DNA of 64,000 nt from assembly GCA_029862165.1 (NCBI GenBank), contig JAOTXU010000005.1, positions 116,486 through 180,485 of the forward strand, read 5' to 3'. Positions 33,715 to 42,993 of this stretch are shown here, in pieces. Numbering within the stretch: position 1 is the first letter of the stretch; each line of letters opens with the position of its first letter. The DNA comes from Gammaproteobacteria bacterium. Lineage in GTDB: Bacteria > Pseudomonadota > Gammaproteobacteria > Steroidobacterales > JABDKV01. The notes under the pieces were generated by a model. That model did no database searches. It was given only the letters and a program-made list of their open reading frames with translations, and was not told the DNA's origin. The translations under genes and the position numbers were made by a program.

Positions 33715-35190
33715 ATGAGCGGGCAAAGCAAGCTTTCTTTCGACGGTGGTTGGGAATATGCGCCGGCGCCACAGGACATCAGTCATATTCAGCTCGAAAA
33801 GAAGTACGGGCTTTTTATCGATGGCGATTTTGTGGCACCGGAAAGCGGCAATTATTTCGAAACCATCAACCCGGCAACGGAGAAACCGTTGGCCAAAGTT
33901 GCTGCCGCGAACGGCGCTGACGTAGACAAGGCCGTACGTGCCGCGCGTAAGGCATTCGACGGCCCGTGGTCAAAAATGAGCGCCGCGGACCGGGGCAAAT
34001 ATATCTACCGCATCGCGCGTATGTTGCAGGAGCGTTCACGCGAATTCGCCGTAATCGAGTCTCTGGACGGTGGTAAACCGATCCGTGAGTCGCGTGATAT
34101 AGACATACCCTTGTCGGCAGCGCACTTTTTTTATTACGCCGGTTGGGCAGACAAACTCCAGTACGCGTTTCCGGGACGCGAGGCACAGGCACTCGGTGTC
34201 GCCGGCCAGATAATTCCCTGGAATTTCCCATTGCTGATGGCTGCCTGGAAAATTGCGCCTGCGCTGGCCTGTGGCAACACAGTGGTTCTTAAACCGGCCG
34301 AAACAACTCCACTGACCGCACTCAAACTGGCCGAGCTGGTGCGCGACGCTGATCTGCCACCTGGCGTTGTGAACATTGTGACTGGTGCCGGTGACACCGG
34401 CACCGCTCTCGTTGAACATGATGACGTCAACAAAATAGCCTTCACCGGTTCAACCGCGGTGGGTCGCCTGATTCAGCAACGTCTCGCAGGCACCGCTAAG
34501 AAATACACACTCGAATTAGGTGGCAAGGCGGCCAACATCATTTTTGCCGACGCTGCTATAGATCAGGCCGTGGAAGGCATCGTAAACGGCATTTTCTTCA
34601 ATCAGGGCCATGTGTGCTGCGCCGGTTCCAGATTGCTGGTTCAGGAAGCCGTGGCCGATGAAGTAATTCAAAAACTAAAAGACCGTATGGAGACGCTGAT
34701 CGTCGGTGATCCGCTGGACAAAAATACCGACATTGGTGCGATCAATTCTGCCGCCCAGCACAAGCGTATCGACGAATACTTAAAATTGGGCCAGGAAGAG
34801 GGCGCTGAAATGTATCAAAGCAGCCGTCCAGTGCCTGCGTCGGGTTACTGGTGTCGGCCGACCCTGTTCACCGGAGTATCGCAATCCAACCGGATCGTGC
34901 AGGAAGAGATCTTTGGACCGGTTCTTGCGATTCAGACTTTCCGCACCATGGAAGAGGGCGTGACCAAGGCCAACAACACCCCGTATGGTTTGTCCGGGGG
35001 AATCTGGACTGACAAGGGGGCCAAAATTTTTAAAATGACGCGTGCAATCCGTGCCGGCGTAATCTGGGCCAATACTTTTAACAAGTTTGATCCCACATCA
35101 CCGTTCGGGGGCTACAAAGAAAGCGGCGTTGGTCGCGAAGGTGGTCTACACGGTCTATCAGCGTATCTCAGTCTGGAGCCGAGACGATGA
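33715..35190 (+). CDS. Aldehyde dehydrogenase (deo-linked)
   Basis: The 491-residue NAD(P)-dependent aldehyde dehydrogenase has the general base E267 in LELGGK and the catalytic Cys301 in GHVCCAGSR. IIPWNFP and FTGS Rossmann-fold motifs are present. Immediately following deoC, it most likely converts the acetaldehyde from deoxyribose cleavage to acetate. Its last codons overlap the start of a shorter paralogue (ATGA, 35187). Confidence 0.93.
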   Translation: MSGQSKLSFDGGWEYAPAPQDISHIQLEKKYGLFIDGDFVAPESGNYFETINPATEKPLAKVAAANGADVDKAVRAARKAFDGPWSKMSAADRGKYIYRIARMLQERSREFAVIESLDGGKPIRESRDIDIPLSAAHFFYYAGWADKLQYAFPGREAQALGVAGQIIPWNFPLLMAAWKIAPALACGNTVVLKPAETTPLTALKLAELVRDADLPPGVVNIVTGAGDTGTALVEHDDVNKIAFTGSTAVGRLIQQRLAGTAKKYTLELGGKAANIIFADAAIDQAVEGIVNGIFFNQGHVCCAGSRLLVQEAVADEVIQKLKDRMETLIVGDPLDKNTDIGAINSAAQHKRIDEYLKLGQEEGAEMYQSSRPVPASGYWCRPTLFTGVSQSNRIVQEEIFGPVLAIQTFRTMEEGVTKANNTPYGLSGGIWTDKGAKIFKMTRAIRAGVIWANTFNKFDPTSPFGGYKESGVGREGGLHGLSAYLSLEPRR

Positions 35191-36065
35191 GTCCCAAAGC
35201 GGCAAGCAAGCGCGTACCAGTCGCCAAAACCTACAAAATCTACATCGGCGGCAAATTCCCACGCACTGAGTCGGGTCGGTACTACACCGTCACGGACAAA
35301 TCTGGCGACGTAATGGCCAACATTTGTCAGGGCAGTCGCAAAGACTTCCGCGAAGCCGTTGTTGCCGCGCGCGCAGCGGTGCCAGGCTGGTCGAGCACCA
35401 GCGCCTATTTGCGTGGCCAGATCCTATACCGCATCGGTGAGATGCTGGAAGGACGTCGGGCCCAGTTTATCGCCGAGCTCACCAGCCAGGGTGTCGCCTC
35501 AGCGGCTGCTGAGGCGGAAGTCAGCGCGACGATAGATCGCTTGATTTATTACGCTGGTTGGGCGGACAAATATCAGCAGGTATTCAGCTCCGTGAATCCG
35601 GTTAGTTCATCGCATTTCAATTTCTCGGTGCTTGAAGCCACCGGCGTCGTTGCGATTTTGGCACCAGAACAATCTGGTTTGCTTGGTCTGATATCCAATA
35701 TCGCTCCGGCGATCGTCGGTGGTAACACCTGCGTAGTGCTTGGGTCTGAATCACTGCCACTGTGTGCCATTAGCTTCGCGGAAGTGCTCGAGTCGTCTGA
35801 CGTGCCGGCCGGTGTTGTAAACATCCTAACTGGTTTCAAGGAAGAATTGAGAGAACACTTCGCGTCACACATGGACGTTAACGCGATTGTATATTGTGAC
35901 GACGAACAGAATTCTGGCGCAGAGATACAACAAGCAAGTGCCATAAACATTAAACGGGTTATTTCTCGTGTCGATCGGCGGTGGGACGATGCCGAAAACG
36001 ATAACCCCTATCTGATCTCTGATACCCAGGAAACGAAAACAACCTGGCATCCAATCGGGCGCTAA
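35187..36065 (+). CDS. Truncated aldehyde dehydrogenase-like protein without catalytic residues
   Basis: The 292-residue protein matches the N-terminal NAD-binding half of aldehyde dehydrogenases: an IGGKFPRTESG start, YYAGWADKYQQ, and NIAPAIVGGNTCVVLGSE. It ends before the region holding the catalytic Glu and Cys, and at the FTGS position it has VYCDDE. It is not an obvious pseudogene: it starts by an ATGA overlap with the intact enzyme and runs without disruption to within two bases of pnuC. A regulatory or structural partner of the upstream enzyme is plausible. Confidence 0.8.
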   Translation: MSPKAASKRVPVAKTYKIYIGGKFPRTESGRYYTVTDKSGDVMANICQGSRKDFREAVVAARAAVPGWSSTSAYLRGQILYRIGEMLEGRRAQFIAELTSQGVASAAAEAEVSATIDRLIYYAGWADKYQQVFSSVNPVSSSHFNFSVLEATGVVAILAPEQSGLLGLISNIAPAIVGGNTCVVLGSESLPLCAISFAEVLESSDVPAGVVNILTGFKEELREHFASHMDVNAIVYCDDEQNSGAEIQQASAINIKRVISRVDRRWDDAENDNPYLISDTQETKTTWHPIGR

Positions 36066-36067
36066 CG

Positions 36068-36634
36068 ATGGAATGGGTTGAACCGGTTGCGGCCGCTTTC
36101 GGTCTGCTCGCGGTCGTTCTTGTCGTTCGTCAGAACATCTGGTGTTGGCCAACCGGCTTAATCCAGGTCGCGTTGTACGTATTCGTGTTCTTCCAGGTAA
36201 AACTTTACTCCGATGTCATTCTGCACATGATTTATGTCGTGGTTCAGATCTACGGCTGGTATCATTGGTTGCATGGCGGCGCGGACCAGGGTGAATTACC
36301 CGTTTCGCGCCTAAGCCTCCGTGCCCTGACCGTATGGATAGCGTTGGCTCTTGCTGGCACCGTGGTGTGGGGCCGGGTCATGTCGGTCAGTACCGACGCC
36401 GCCATCCCGTATGGTGATGCATTCACTACAGCCACGAGCCTCATCGCGATGTGGTTGCAGGCCCGTAAACGCATCGAAACCTGGGCGTTCTGGATTGCCG
36501 TTGATGTTGTTGCGATCGGCATTTATTACATCAAGGAACTCTACTGGACTTCAGGATTGTACGTCGTGTTTCTAGCGCTGTGTGTGATTGGTCTGCTGTC
36601 CTGGCAGCATTCCTTACGTGAGCGCGCAGCATGA
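36068..36634 (+). CDS. pnuC: PnuC-type nicotinamide riboside transporter
   Basis: The 188-residue membrane protein has about seven helices and the PnuC motifs QNIWCWPTGLIQ and YGWYHW. PnuC carries nicotinamide riboside across the inner membrane by facilitated diffusion, trapped by phosphorylation. The next gene, overlapping by ATGA at 36631, encodes a ribosylnicotinamide kinase, which is the expected partner. Its position in a deo-type operon links NAD precursor uptake with nucleoside use. Confidence 0.9.
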   Translation: MEWVEPVAAAFGLLAVVLVVRQNIWCWPTGLIQVALYVFVFFQVKLYSDVILHMIYVVVQIYGWYHWLHGGADQGELPVSRLSLRALTVWIALALAGTVVWGRVMSVSTDAAIPYGDAFTTATSLIAMWLQARKRIETWAFWIAVDVVAIGIYYIKELYWTSGLYVVFLALCVIGLLSWQHSLRERAA

Positions 36635-37173
36635 CGGACAACCATGTGATCAAGTTTGCCTTTCTTGGCGCGCCGTCGACTGGTAAGACAAGTCTTTGCA
36701 AGGCGCTGGCCGAAAAATATGACACTGTCTGGATGCCGGAATACGGCCGCGAATACTGGATGGAACATCAACAGGAGCGCCGGTTATCGCCGGAACAACT
36801 GGTAGAAATTGCCGAAGGCCATATCGAACGTGAGGATCGTTTGGTGGCTGAGGCGCATCGCTATTTATTCGTCGATACCGAAGCCATCACCACCTATCAC
36901 TTTGCGATCGACTATCACGGCGAGGCCCACCCGAGACTCCAGGAACTCGCGGAGGAAGCCGAAAAGCGTTACGAGGTTTTCTTCCTCTGCGCGGCCGACA
37001 TTCCCTATGACGACACCTGGGAGCGATCCGGCGAACAGCACCGAGCAGAGTTCCAGGCGCGATTGTGCGAAGACTTGATCAATCGCCGCGTTCCGTTCAC
37101 CGCCGTCAAAGGCACCCTCGAACAACGCGTCGAACGCGTAACGTCAATGCTCGACGACTACACGCCTATATAG
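36631..37173 (+). CDS. Ribosylnicotinamide kinase (NadR C-terminal domain only)
   Basis: The 180-residue P-loop protein has Walker A GAPSTGKTSL near residues 13-22, EYGREYW and DTEAITT, as in the kinase domain of NadR. The helix-turn-helix and the nucleotidyltransferase domain of full NadR are absent, so it should phosphorylate nicotinamide riboside but not regulate or adenylylate. It overlaps pnuC at the start and the convergent peptidase gene by eight bases at the end. Confidence 0.82.
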   Translation: MTDNHVIKFAFLGAPSTGKTSLCKALAEKYDTVWMPEYGREYWMEHQQERRLSPEQLVEIAEGHIEREDRLVAEAHRYLFVDTEAITTYHFAIDYHGEAHPRLQELAEEAEKRYEVFFLCAADIPYDDTWERSGEQHRAEFQARLCEDLINRRVPFTAVKGTLEQRVERVTSMLDDYTPI

Positions 37174-37714
37174 CATCCCAGGCGCGAAAGCGTACGACCG
37201 GATCGAAAAAGAACATGCGTTTCCAGCCTTGGGTTCCTGACGTTGCCAGCCAGGGAATGGGGAAGGGTGTGCGAATAACGTAGTGCAGGTGATGCGGCTT
37301 GCCTTTGGCATTGCCGCTGTCGCCGACAGTACCAATGCGTTGTCCACGACGAACAGGTCTCCCGGCGCTGACCGTTATAGTGTCGAGATGAGCGTAATAA
37401 TGCAGACGCCATTTGGGTCCGAGGATCAGTACCACATTACCACCCAATCCCTTAGTCCCGGTATAAGTCACGACACCACTTGTTGCGGCCAACGTTGGCG
37501 TGCCTAGAGGTGCAAAAATATCGATACCTTTGTGCACACCCGATACGCCCCAGGGCTCATGCCAGAATGACAGCGGATCCCAATCTTCAACAGTCGCGTC
37601 CTGTACCGGAATCATGCCTTGTTCCGGTACCAGATAACCGAGGACCCAAATCACACCCGTGACGGCCAGGATTCTTCGACGCCGTTTACTAAGTCTGGGA
37701 AATCGTCTCAGCAT
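37166..37714 (-). CDS. M23-family (LytM-type) peptidase, membrane anchored
   Basis: The 182-residue protein has a basic N-terminus, one membrane helix (about residues 15-30) and an M23 domain. The zinc ligands are H61 and D65 in HKGID, and HLH at residues 142-144. LHYYAH and the GTVGDSG turn are also present. It would cleave peptide cross-links in the periplasm. It lies on the opposite strand to the nucleoside genes and converges with them, so a functional link is not supported. Confidence 0.88.
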   Translation of the reverse strand: MLRRFPRLSKRRRRILAVTGVIWVLGYLVPEQGMIPVQDATVEDWDPLSFWHEPWGVSGVHKGIDIFAPLGTPTLAATSGVVTYTGTKGLGGNVVLILGPKWRLHYYAHLDTITVSAGRPVRRGQRIGTVGDSGNAKGKPHHLHYVIRTPFPIPWLATSGTQGWKRMFFFDPVVRFRAWDAI

Positions 37715-37732
37715 GACTGGAAAACAATTCTG

Positions 37733-38740
37733 TCAGGCCAGCGCACCTTTCTCGATTCGAGCACCCACCTGTTGAATAACCGTTGCGGCACACCGGGTTC
37801 CGAGTTTGGCACAGTCGGCCAGCGGCTCATGACGGGACAGTCCATAAAGAAAACCGGCCGTGTAGGCGTCGCCGGCGCCCGTACTATCAACGACCGTCTC
37901 AACGGTCTCGGCAGGTTCGGCGTGCATTTGCGAGCCCTGAACGACTACCGAGCCTTTTTCCGACCGTGTAAGCGCATAGAGCACATTGGACTCAGCCGCC
38001 CTGGTGACGGCCTCGTCAAAGTTATCCGTCCCGAGCAATGTTGTTATTTCAGCTTCATTGGCAAAAACAATTTCTACCCGCTTGCCGATCGCATCGGTGA
38101 AAGCCTCGTGGTGCCGGATAACACATTGATCATCAGACAACGATAACGCAACCCTCGCACCGGCCCTATGCGCCAGATCCATCGCGCGTTGCGTCACTTC
38201 AGGACCGTGCGGTGTATCCCATATGTAACCCTCAATCAGTATGATCTCGGGTCTGCCTATCGTAGTCGCAGAAATATCTTTGGGCGCAATCTCTGTGCAA
38301 GCACCAAGATAGGTCTGCATCGTGCGCTGACCGTCTGGACTGATCAGCACGTGACTGCGGGCGGTGGGTGCCTGTCGGGTTTCCGGAGGCAACCGCATCT
38401 CTACGCCCAGCGATTTCATGTCGTGGGCAAATATTGCCCCTAACTGGTCCGCCGCAACCCGGCCGATATAAGCCGCAGTGCCGCCGAGGTTGGCGAAGCC
38501 CGCAATACTGTTGCCGACAGAACCACCGGACATCTCCGTCGCGGGTCCCATTTGATCGTAAAGATTACGCGCCTGGTCGGCATCGATCAGCGTCATGGAC
38601 CCGCGTGGCGCTCCGACTCTGGTCAGGAATGCATCATCTACATGCGCCAGGATGTCTACGATTGCGTTACTCAGACCAAGCAATTGAACGGATGTCGACA
38701 TAGTTTTCTTCTTTCTCAACCAGGGAAACCAGCGGCACAT
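37733..38740 (-). CDS. PfkB-family kinase, probable adenosine kinase
   Basis: The 335-residue sugar/nucleoside kinase has the PfkB motifs GGSVGNSIAGFANLGG near residue 70 and the anion-hole signature DSTGAGDAYTAGF near residue 280. I chose ATG 38740 because AAGGAG lies six bases upstream (38747-38752). A later ATG at 38701 would remove a basic leader but has a weaker site. Bacterial proteins of this length and pattern are commonly adenosine kinases, and the context fits salvage of adenosine to AMP. It is divergent from the purine catabolic operon. Confidence 0.82.
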   Translation of the reverse strand: MCRWFPWLRKKKTMSTSVQLLGLSNAIVDILAHVDDAFLTRVGAPRGSMTLIDADQARNLYDQMGPATEMSGGSVGNSIAGFANLGGTAAYIGRVAADQLGAIFAHDMKSLGVEMRLPPETRQAPTARSHVLISPDGQRTMQTYLGACTEIAPKDISATTIGRPEIILIEGYIWDTPHGPEVTQRAMDLAHRAGARVALSLSDDQCVIRHHEAFTDAIGKRVEIVFANEAEITTLLGTDNFDEAVTRAAESNVLYALTRSEKGSVVVQGSQMHAEPAETVETVVDSTGAGDAYTAGFLYGLSRHEPLADCAKLGTRCAATVIQQVGARIEKGALA

Positions 38741-38861
38741 TCTATTCTCCTTCACACCCTTTGCAACGGATCAGCGCCCGTGGCCGGTAAAGCACTCATG
38801 GCTGGTTTATCCATCGTATCTCGTTTAATATCAAAACATTAGCTTAGAAAGCGGAGTCTTG
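38741..38861. promoter_or_regulatory. Divergent promoter region, adenosine kinase and purine catabolic operon
   Basis: The only candidate control region for the ten-gene operon starting at 38862 is these 121 bases. TAATAT at 38826-38831 could be a -10, with only a poor -35 17 bases upstream. CGGAG at 38852-38856 is the uraH ribosome-binding site. AAGGAG of the leftward kinase lies at 38747-38752. No clear operator palindrome was found. Confidence 0.45.
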
Positions 38862-39203
38862 ATGGGACGATTGACCACGCATGTGCTGGATACAGCGAAT
38901 GGGAAACCGGGCAACGGTATCACGGGGCAACTCTATGCCATCGGTACGGACGTCAACCTGATAGCCGAGTTCACAACGAATCAGGACGGGCGTGTTGACA
39001 AGCCGTTGTTGGGTGACAACGATTTCCAGTGCGGCACCTATGAGCTGGTCTTCAACATTGGCGAGTATTTTGCTAACGAGACGGGCGAGGATTCCGGTTT
39101 TCTCAGCGACGTCGTACTTCGCTTCAATCTAAGCAAGGATGAGCACTATCACGTGCCATTGCTTGTCTCGCCTTGGAGTTATAGCACTTATCGCGGTAGC
39201 TGA
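38862..39203 (+). CDS. uraH: UraH, 5-hydroxyisourate hydrolase
   Basis: The 113-residue transthyretin-like protein begins with THVLDTANGKP and ends with the diagnostic YRGS tail. It hydrolyses 5-hydroxyisourate, the product of urate oxidation, to OHCU. ATG 38862 is preceded by CGGAG; a TTG three bases earlier is an alternative. It is the first gene of the uraH-xdhABC-puuD-puuE-uraD-alc-allA-guaD operon. Confidence 0.95.
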   Translation: MGRLTTHVLDTANGKPGNGITGQLYAIGTDVNLIAEFTTNQDGRVDKPLLGDNDFQCGTYELVFNIGEYFANETGEDSGFLSDVVLRFNLSKDEHYHVPLLVSPWSYSTYRGS

Positions 39204-39224
39204 TTGCTGCCGTCGGATGTCATC

Positions 39225-40688
39225 ATGCCAGAAACTGTGAGAAACACGATCAGTTTTCTACTGGATGATGAGGAAATCCAACTCCACGACGTCGATCCTA
39301 ATCGCACAGTTCTGCAGTGGCTGCGGGAGGATCGACAACGCACCGGGACGAAGGAAGGCTGCGCCGAAGGGGATTGTGGTGCCTGCGCGGTGGTCATCGC
39401 GGAACTGGATGCCGACGGGAAAAACCTACGTCATCGCGCCGTCAATTCCTGCATCCAGTTTCTGCCAACACTCGATGGCAAGCAACTGATCACCGTCGAG
39501 AATTTGCAGAACAAGGACGGGACACTTCATCCGGTACAACAAGCCATGGTGGATGAACACGGTTCCCAGTGCGGTTTTTGCACGCCGGGTTTTGTCATGT
39601 CTATGTATGCGCTCTTTGAAACCGTCGACAAGCCGACGCGTGTGGAAATCGACGATGCACTGGCCGGCAATCTGTGTCGTTGCACCGGCTATCGGCCTAT
39701 TATAAGTGCCACGCAGAAGATGTATGAGTTGCCAAAACCTGCTTCCCGACACACAGCGACAGTGGCGGCACTGCGCAAACTCCGGATTGAAGGCACTGTC
39801 GGTGTCGAGGCGAATGGACGACGCTACTACGCGCCGAGCACACTCAAGGAATTATCCGAGTTGGTTCAAAAAAACCCCGCCGCGCATCTACTAGCCGGTG
39901 GCACGGATGTCGGTTTGTGGGTAACGAAACAACATCAGGAACTTGATTCGATAATTTACGTCGGTGCCGTGGCAGAACTGCAGACCGTAACAAAAACCAA
40001 AAGCCATTTGGAACTGGGCGCCGCGGTAACTTTTACGGACGCCATGCCAGTCCTGAATACGCTCTATCCACAGCTCGATGAACTATTGCGGCGATTTGCC
40101 GGACCACCCATACGCAACGCGGCAACGATCGGGGGCAATATTGCCAATGGCTCGCCGATCGGCGACTCCATGCCGGCATTGATTGCCCTGGATACAATTT
40201 TGGTATTGCGCCGCGGCGATGCGACTCGCGAGCTGGCTTTAGACGAGTTTTATTTGGCGTATCAACAAACTGCGCTGGCGGAGGGCGAGTTCCTGGAGCG
40301 TATTCGCATTCCGTTGCCTGATCCGGCGCTGCAATTGTGCACCTACAAGATTTCGAAAAGATTCGATCAGGACATATCGGCCGTTTGCGCTGCATTTGCT
40401 GTCCGGCTCGATGGTGATACCGTCGCCGGGATTCGCATTGCTTATGGCGGTGTCGCGGCCATACCAAGCCGTGCGCCCAAATGCGAACGGGTACTGACGG
40501 GCGCCAAGTGGACAGAAAAAACGGTATTGGCGGCGACTCAGGCTCTGGAGCAGGACTTTAGCCCGATTAGCGATATGCGTGCGACTGATGAATACCGCAT
40601 GCAGGTTAGCAAGAACCTGTTACTGAAGTTTTTTTACGCAACGACCCAAAGTGATCCACCGGTGAGTGTATACAGCTATGGACGCTGA
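39225..40688 (+). CDS. xdhA: XdhA, xanthine dehydrogenase iron-sulfur/FAD subunit
   Basis: The 487-residue product has a plant-type 2Fe-2S domain (C46, C51, C54, C76), a second 2Fe-2S domain (C116, C119, C151, C153) and a FAD-binding domain (ATIGGNIANGSPIGD). It is the electron-transfer half of xanthine dehydrogenase. I chose ATG 39225; a TTG at 39204 right after the uraH stop is possible but would add residues before the ferredoxin fold. The gene overlaps xdhB by 11 bases. Confidence 0.95.
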   Translation: MPETVRNTISFLLDDEEIQLHDVDPNRTVLQWLREDRQRTGTKEGCAEGDCGACAVVIAELDADGKNLRHRAVNSCIQFLPTLDGKQLITVENLQNKDGTLHPVQQAMVDEHGSQCGFCTPGFVMSMYALFETVDKPTRVEIDDALAGNLCRCTGYRPIISATQKMYELPKPASRHTATVAALRKLRIEGTVGVEANGRRYYAPSTLKELSELVQKNPAAHLLAGGTDVGLWVTKQHQELDSIIYVGAVAELQTVTKTKSHLELGAAVTFTDAMPVLNTLYPQLDELLRRFAGPPIRNAATIGGNIANGSPIGDSMPALIALDTILVLRRGDATRELALDEFYLAYQQTALAEGEFLERIRIPLPDPALQLCTYKISKRFDQDISAVCAAFAVRLDGDTVAGIRIAYGGVAAIPSRAPKCERVLTGAKWTEKTVLAATQALEQDFSPISDMRATDEYRMQVSKNLLLKFFYATTQSDPPVSVYSYGR

Positions 40689-42993
40689 GACACGCGTTAG
40701 CACGGTCGGTGAAGCATTGCCGCACGATAGCGCCGAGGGTCATGTCAGCGGCGCCGCCCTGTACACAGACGATCTGCCGGAACCACGCAATCTACTGCAC
40801 CTGGCGGCGGGGATGAGTGCGCGTGCACACGCCCGCATAAAACGTATCGATCTGTCGGCGGTCACCGAGGCCCCCGGGGTTGTTGCAGTCATGACGGCAG
40901 CTGACATACCCGGCGCGAATAATTACGGTGCCATGGCCGAAGACGATCCAATATTTGCATCCGACATCGTGCAATACGTCGGTCAGCCCGTTTTTGCCGT
41001 TGCAGCAGAGTCAGTAGATCAGGCGAGACGCGCGACGACGCTGGCGCGCATCGATTACGAGGAGTTGCCCGCAATACTGGATGCCGAAAGCGCTGTAAAA
41101 AAGAACTCTTTTGTGTTGCCGACTGAAAAACTGGCGCGCGGGAACGCAGCCGACGCCATTGCAGCAGCGAAACACCGCCTTAGCGGACAGGTCGCCCTGG
41201 GTGGCCAGGATCAGTTCTATCTGGAAGGGCAAATCGCCATGGCGATTCCACTCGAAGCGGACGAGATGCAAGTTTACAGCTCGACCCAGTATCCGGGTGA
41301 AGTGCAGCAGAAGGTTGCGCACGCTATCGGGACTAAGGCGAAAGATGTGGTCGTCGAGTGCCGGCGCATGGGTGGGGGCTTTGGTGGCAAGGAAACACAA
41401 CCAGCACTGATTGCCTGCATCGCTGCATTGATGGCCCACCGAACCGGTCGGGCCGCCAAACTGCGTCTGGATCGCGATACCGACATGATCATGACGGGCA
41501 AACGACATGATTACAGCATTGCATACAATGTTGGTTTCGATGAACAGGGCGTCATTACAGGCATCGACTTCGACTTTGCGTCACGCTGCGGCATGTCCGC
41601 AGATTTGTCCGGCCCGGTTAACGATCGCACCATGTTTCATGCAGACAATGCTTATTTTCTGGAGCAGGTCAACATAGTGTCGCACCGCTGCAAAACACAC
41701 ACCGTTTCCAACACCGCATTTCGCGGTTTCGGTGGGCCACAAGGGATGTTTGCTATCGAGTATGCAATGGACGACATTGCACGCCATCTCGAGAAGGACC
41801 CGCTCGATGTACGCCGCGCCAATTTCTACGGCATAGATGAACGCAACGAAACACCCTATGGGCAGCTAGTTAAAGACAATGTTATTCACCAGATTGTCGA
41901 TCGGTTAGAGGACACAGCGGATTACCGGCAACGGTACCAGGCCATTCGTGATTTCAACGCAAAAACCCCGCTGCAAAAACGCGGCATTGCCCTGACTCCG
42001 GTCAAGTTTGGTATTTCGTTTACCGCCACGCATCTCAATCAGGCCGGCGCGTTGGTGCATGTCTATACTGATGGCACGGTGCGGCTGAATCATGGTGGCA
42101 CCGAAATGGGGCAGGGGCTTTACATCAAAGTTGCACAAGTGGTTGCCGATGAGCTGCAAATCGACCTGGACCGCATCAAGCTCACGGCAGCCGACACCAG
42201 TAAGGTTCCCAACGCATCGGCCACAGCCGCCTCAGCCGGTTCAGATCTGAATGGCAAGGCCGCGCAGGCGGCGGCCCGCAAGATCAAAAAGAGATTGACT
42301 CGCTTTGCCTGCGAGCATTTTTCCGTCGCAAAAGGCGACATCGTGTACACACGAAATCAGGTCCGCATCGGTAAACAGCACCTAAGCTTCGCCGAGCTTG
42401 TGCATCTGGCCTACATGGCGCGCGTATCGCTCTCGGCGACCGGTTTTTACAAGACACCCAAAATTCACTATGACCGTGCCACGTTTTCGGGCAGACCGTT
42501 TTTTTACTACGCCTACGGCGCGGCGGTATCCGAAGTTATCATCGACGTGTTGACCGGGGAACATCGGTTGCTACGCGTCGACATCGTGCACGACTGTGGC
42601 CGGTCCCTCAATCCGGCGGTCGACCTGGGTCAAATAGAAGGTGGTTTTATCCAGGGCTACGGTTGGCTGACCAGCGAAGAGCTTTGGTGGAATGAATCTG
42701 GTGAATTAATGACGCATGCACCGTCGACATATAAAATTCCAACCTGTTCCGATTTGCCACCGGATTTTCGGGTGGAGATGCTGCAGTCGGCGGATAACCG
42801 CGAAAAAACCATTCACCGCTCGAAAGCAGTGGGCGAACCACCGCTGATGTTGTCCTTGTCTGCTTTTTTCGCACTCAGAGATGCTGTCGCCAGTGTCAGC
42901 AATTATCGTCGCAGCCCGGATCTGCAGGCCCCGGCCACACCGGAAGCCGTGCTGCAAGCTGTGACAGCACAGAAGGCGGAGCGTGCCAAATGA
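40678..42993 (+). CDS. xdhB: XdhB, xanthine dehydrogenase molybdenum subunit
   Basis: The 771-residue molybdenum-binding subunit has GGGFGGKE at residues 232-239 for the cofactor and the catalytic Glu720 in VGEPPLML near the C-terminus. It oxidises hypoxanthine and xanthine to urate. ATG 40678 lies inside the last codons of xdhA, which indicates coupling. Its stop overlaps xdhC by ATGA. Length is typical for bacterial two-subunit enzymes. Confidence 0.96.
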   Translation: MDAETRVSTVGEALPHDSAEGHVSGAALYTDDLPEPRNLLHLAAGMSARAHARIKRIDLSAVTEAPGVVAVMTAADIPGANNYGAMAEDDPIFASDIVQYVGQPVFAVAAESVDQARRATTLARIDYEELPAILDAESAVKKNSFVLPTEKLARGNAADAIAAAKHRLSGQVALGGQDQFYLEGQIAMAIPLEADEMQVYSSTQYPGEVQQKVAHAIGTKAKDVVVECRRMGGGFGGKETQPALIACIAALMAHRTGRAAKLRLDRDTDMIMTGKRHDYSIAYNVGFDEQGVITGIDFDFASRCGMSADLSGPVNDRTMFHADNAYFLEQVNIVSHRCKTHTVSNTAFRGFGGPQGMFAIEYAMDDIARHLEKDPLDVRRANFYGIDERNETPYGQLVKDNVIHQIVDRLEDTADYRQRYQAIRDFNAKTPLQKRGIALTPVKFGISFTATHLNQAGALVHVYTDGTVRLNHGGTEMGQGLYIKVAQVVADELQIDLDRIKLTAADTSKVPNASATAASAGSDLNGKAAQAAARKIKKRLTRFACEHFSVAKGDIVYTRNQVRIGKQHLSFAELVHLAYMARVSLSATGFYKTPKIHYDRATFSGRPFFYYAYGAAVSEVIIDVLTGEHRLLRVDIVHDCGRSLNPAVDLGQIEGGFIQGYGWLTSEELWWNESGELMTHAPSTYKIPTCSDLPPDFRVEMLQSADNREKTIHRSKAVGEPPLMLSLSAFFALRDAVASVSNYRRSPDLQAPATPEAVLQAVTAQKAERAK

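Noticed and set aside
36631-37173. Full-length NadR regulator
   Set aside because: Only the kinase domain is present; no helix-turn-helix or nucleotidyltransferase motif precedes it.
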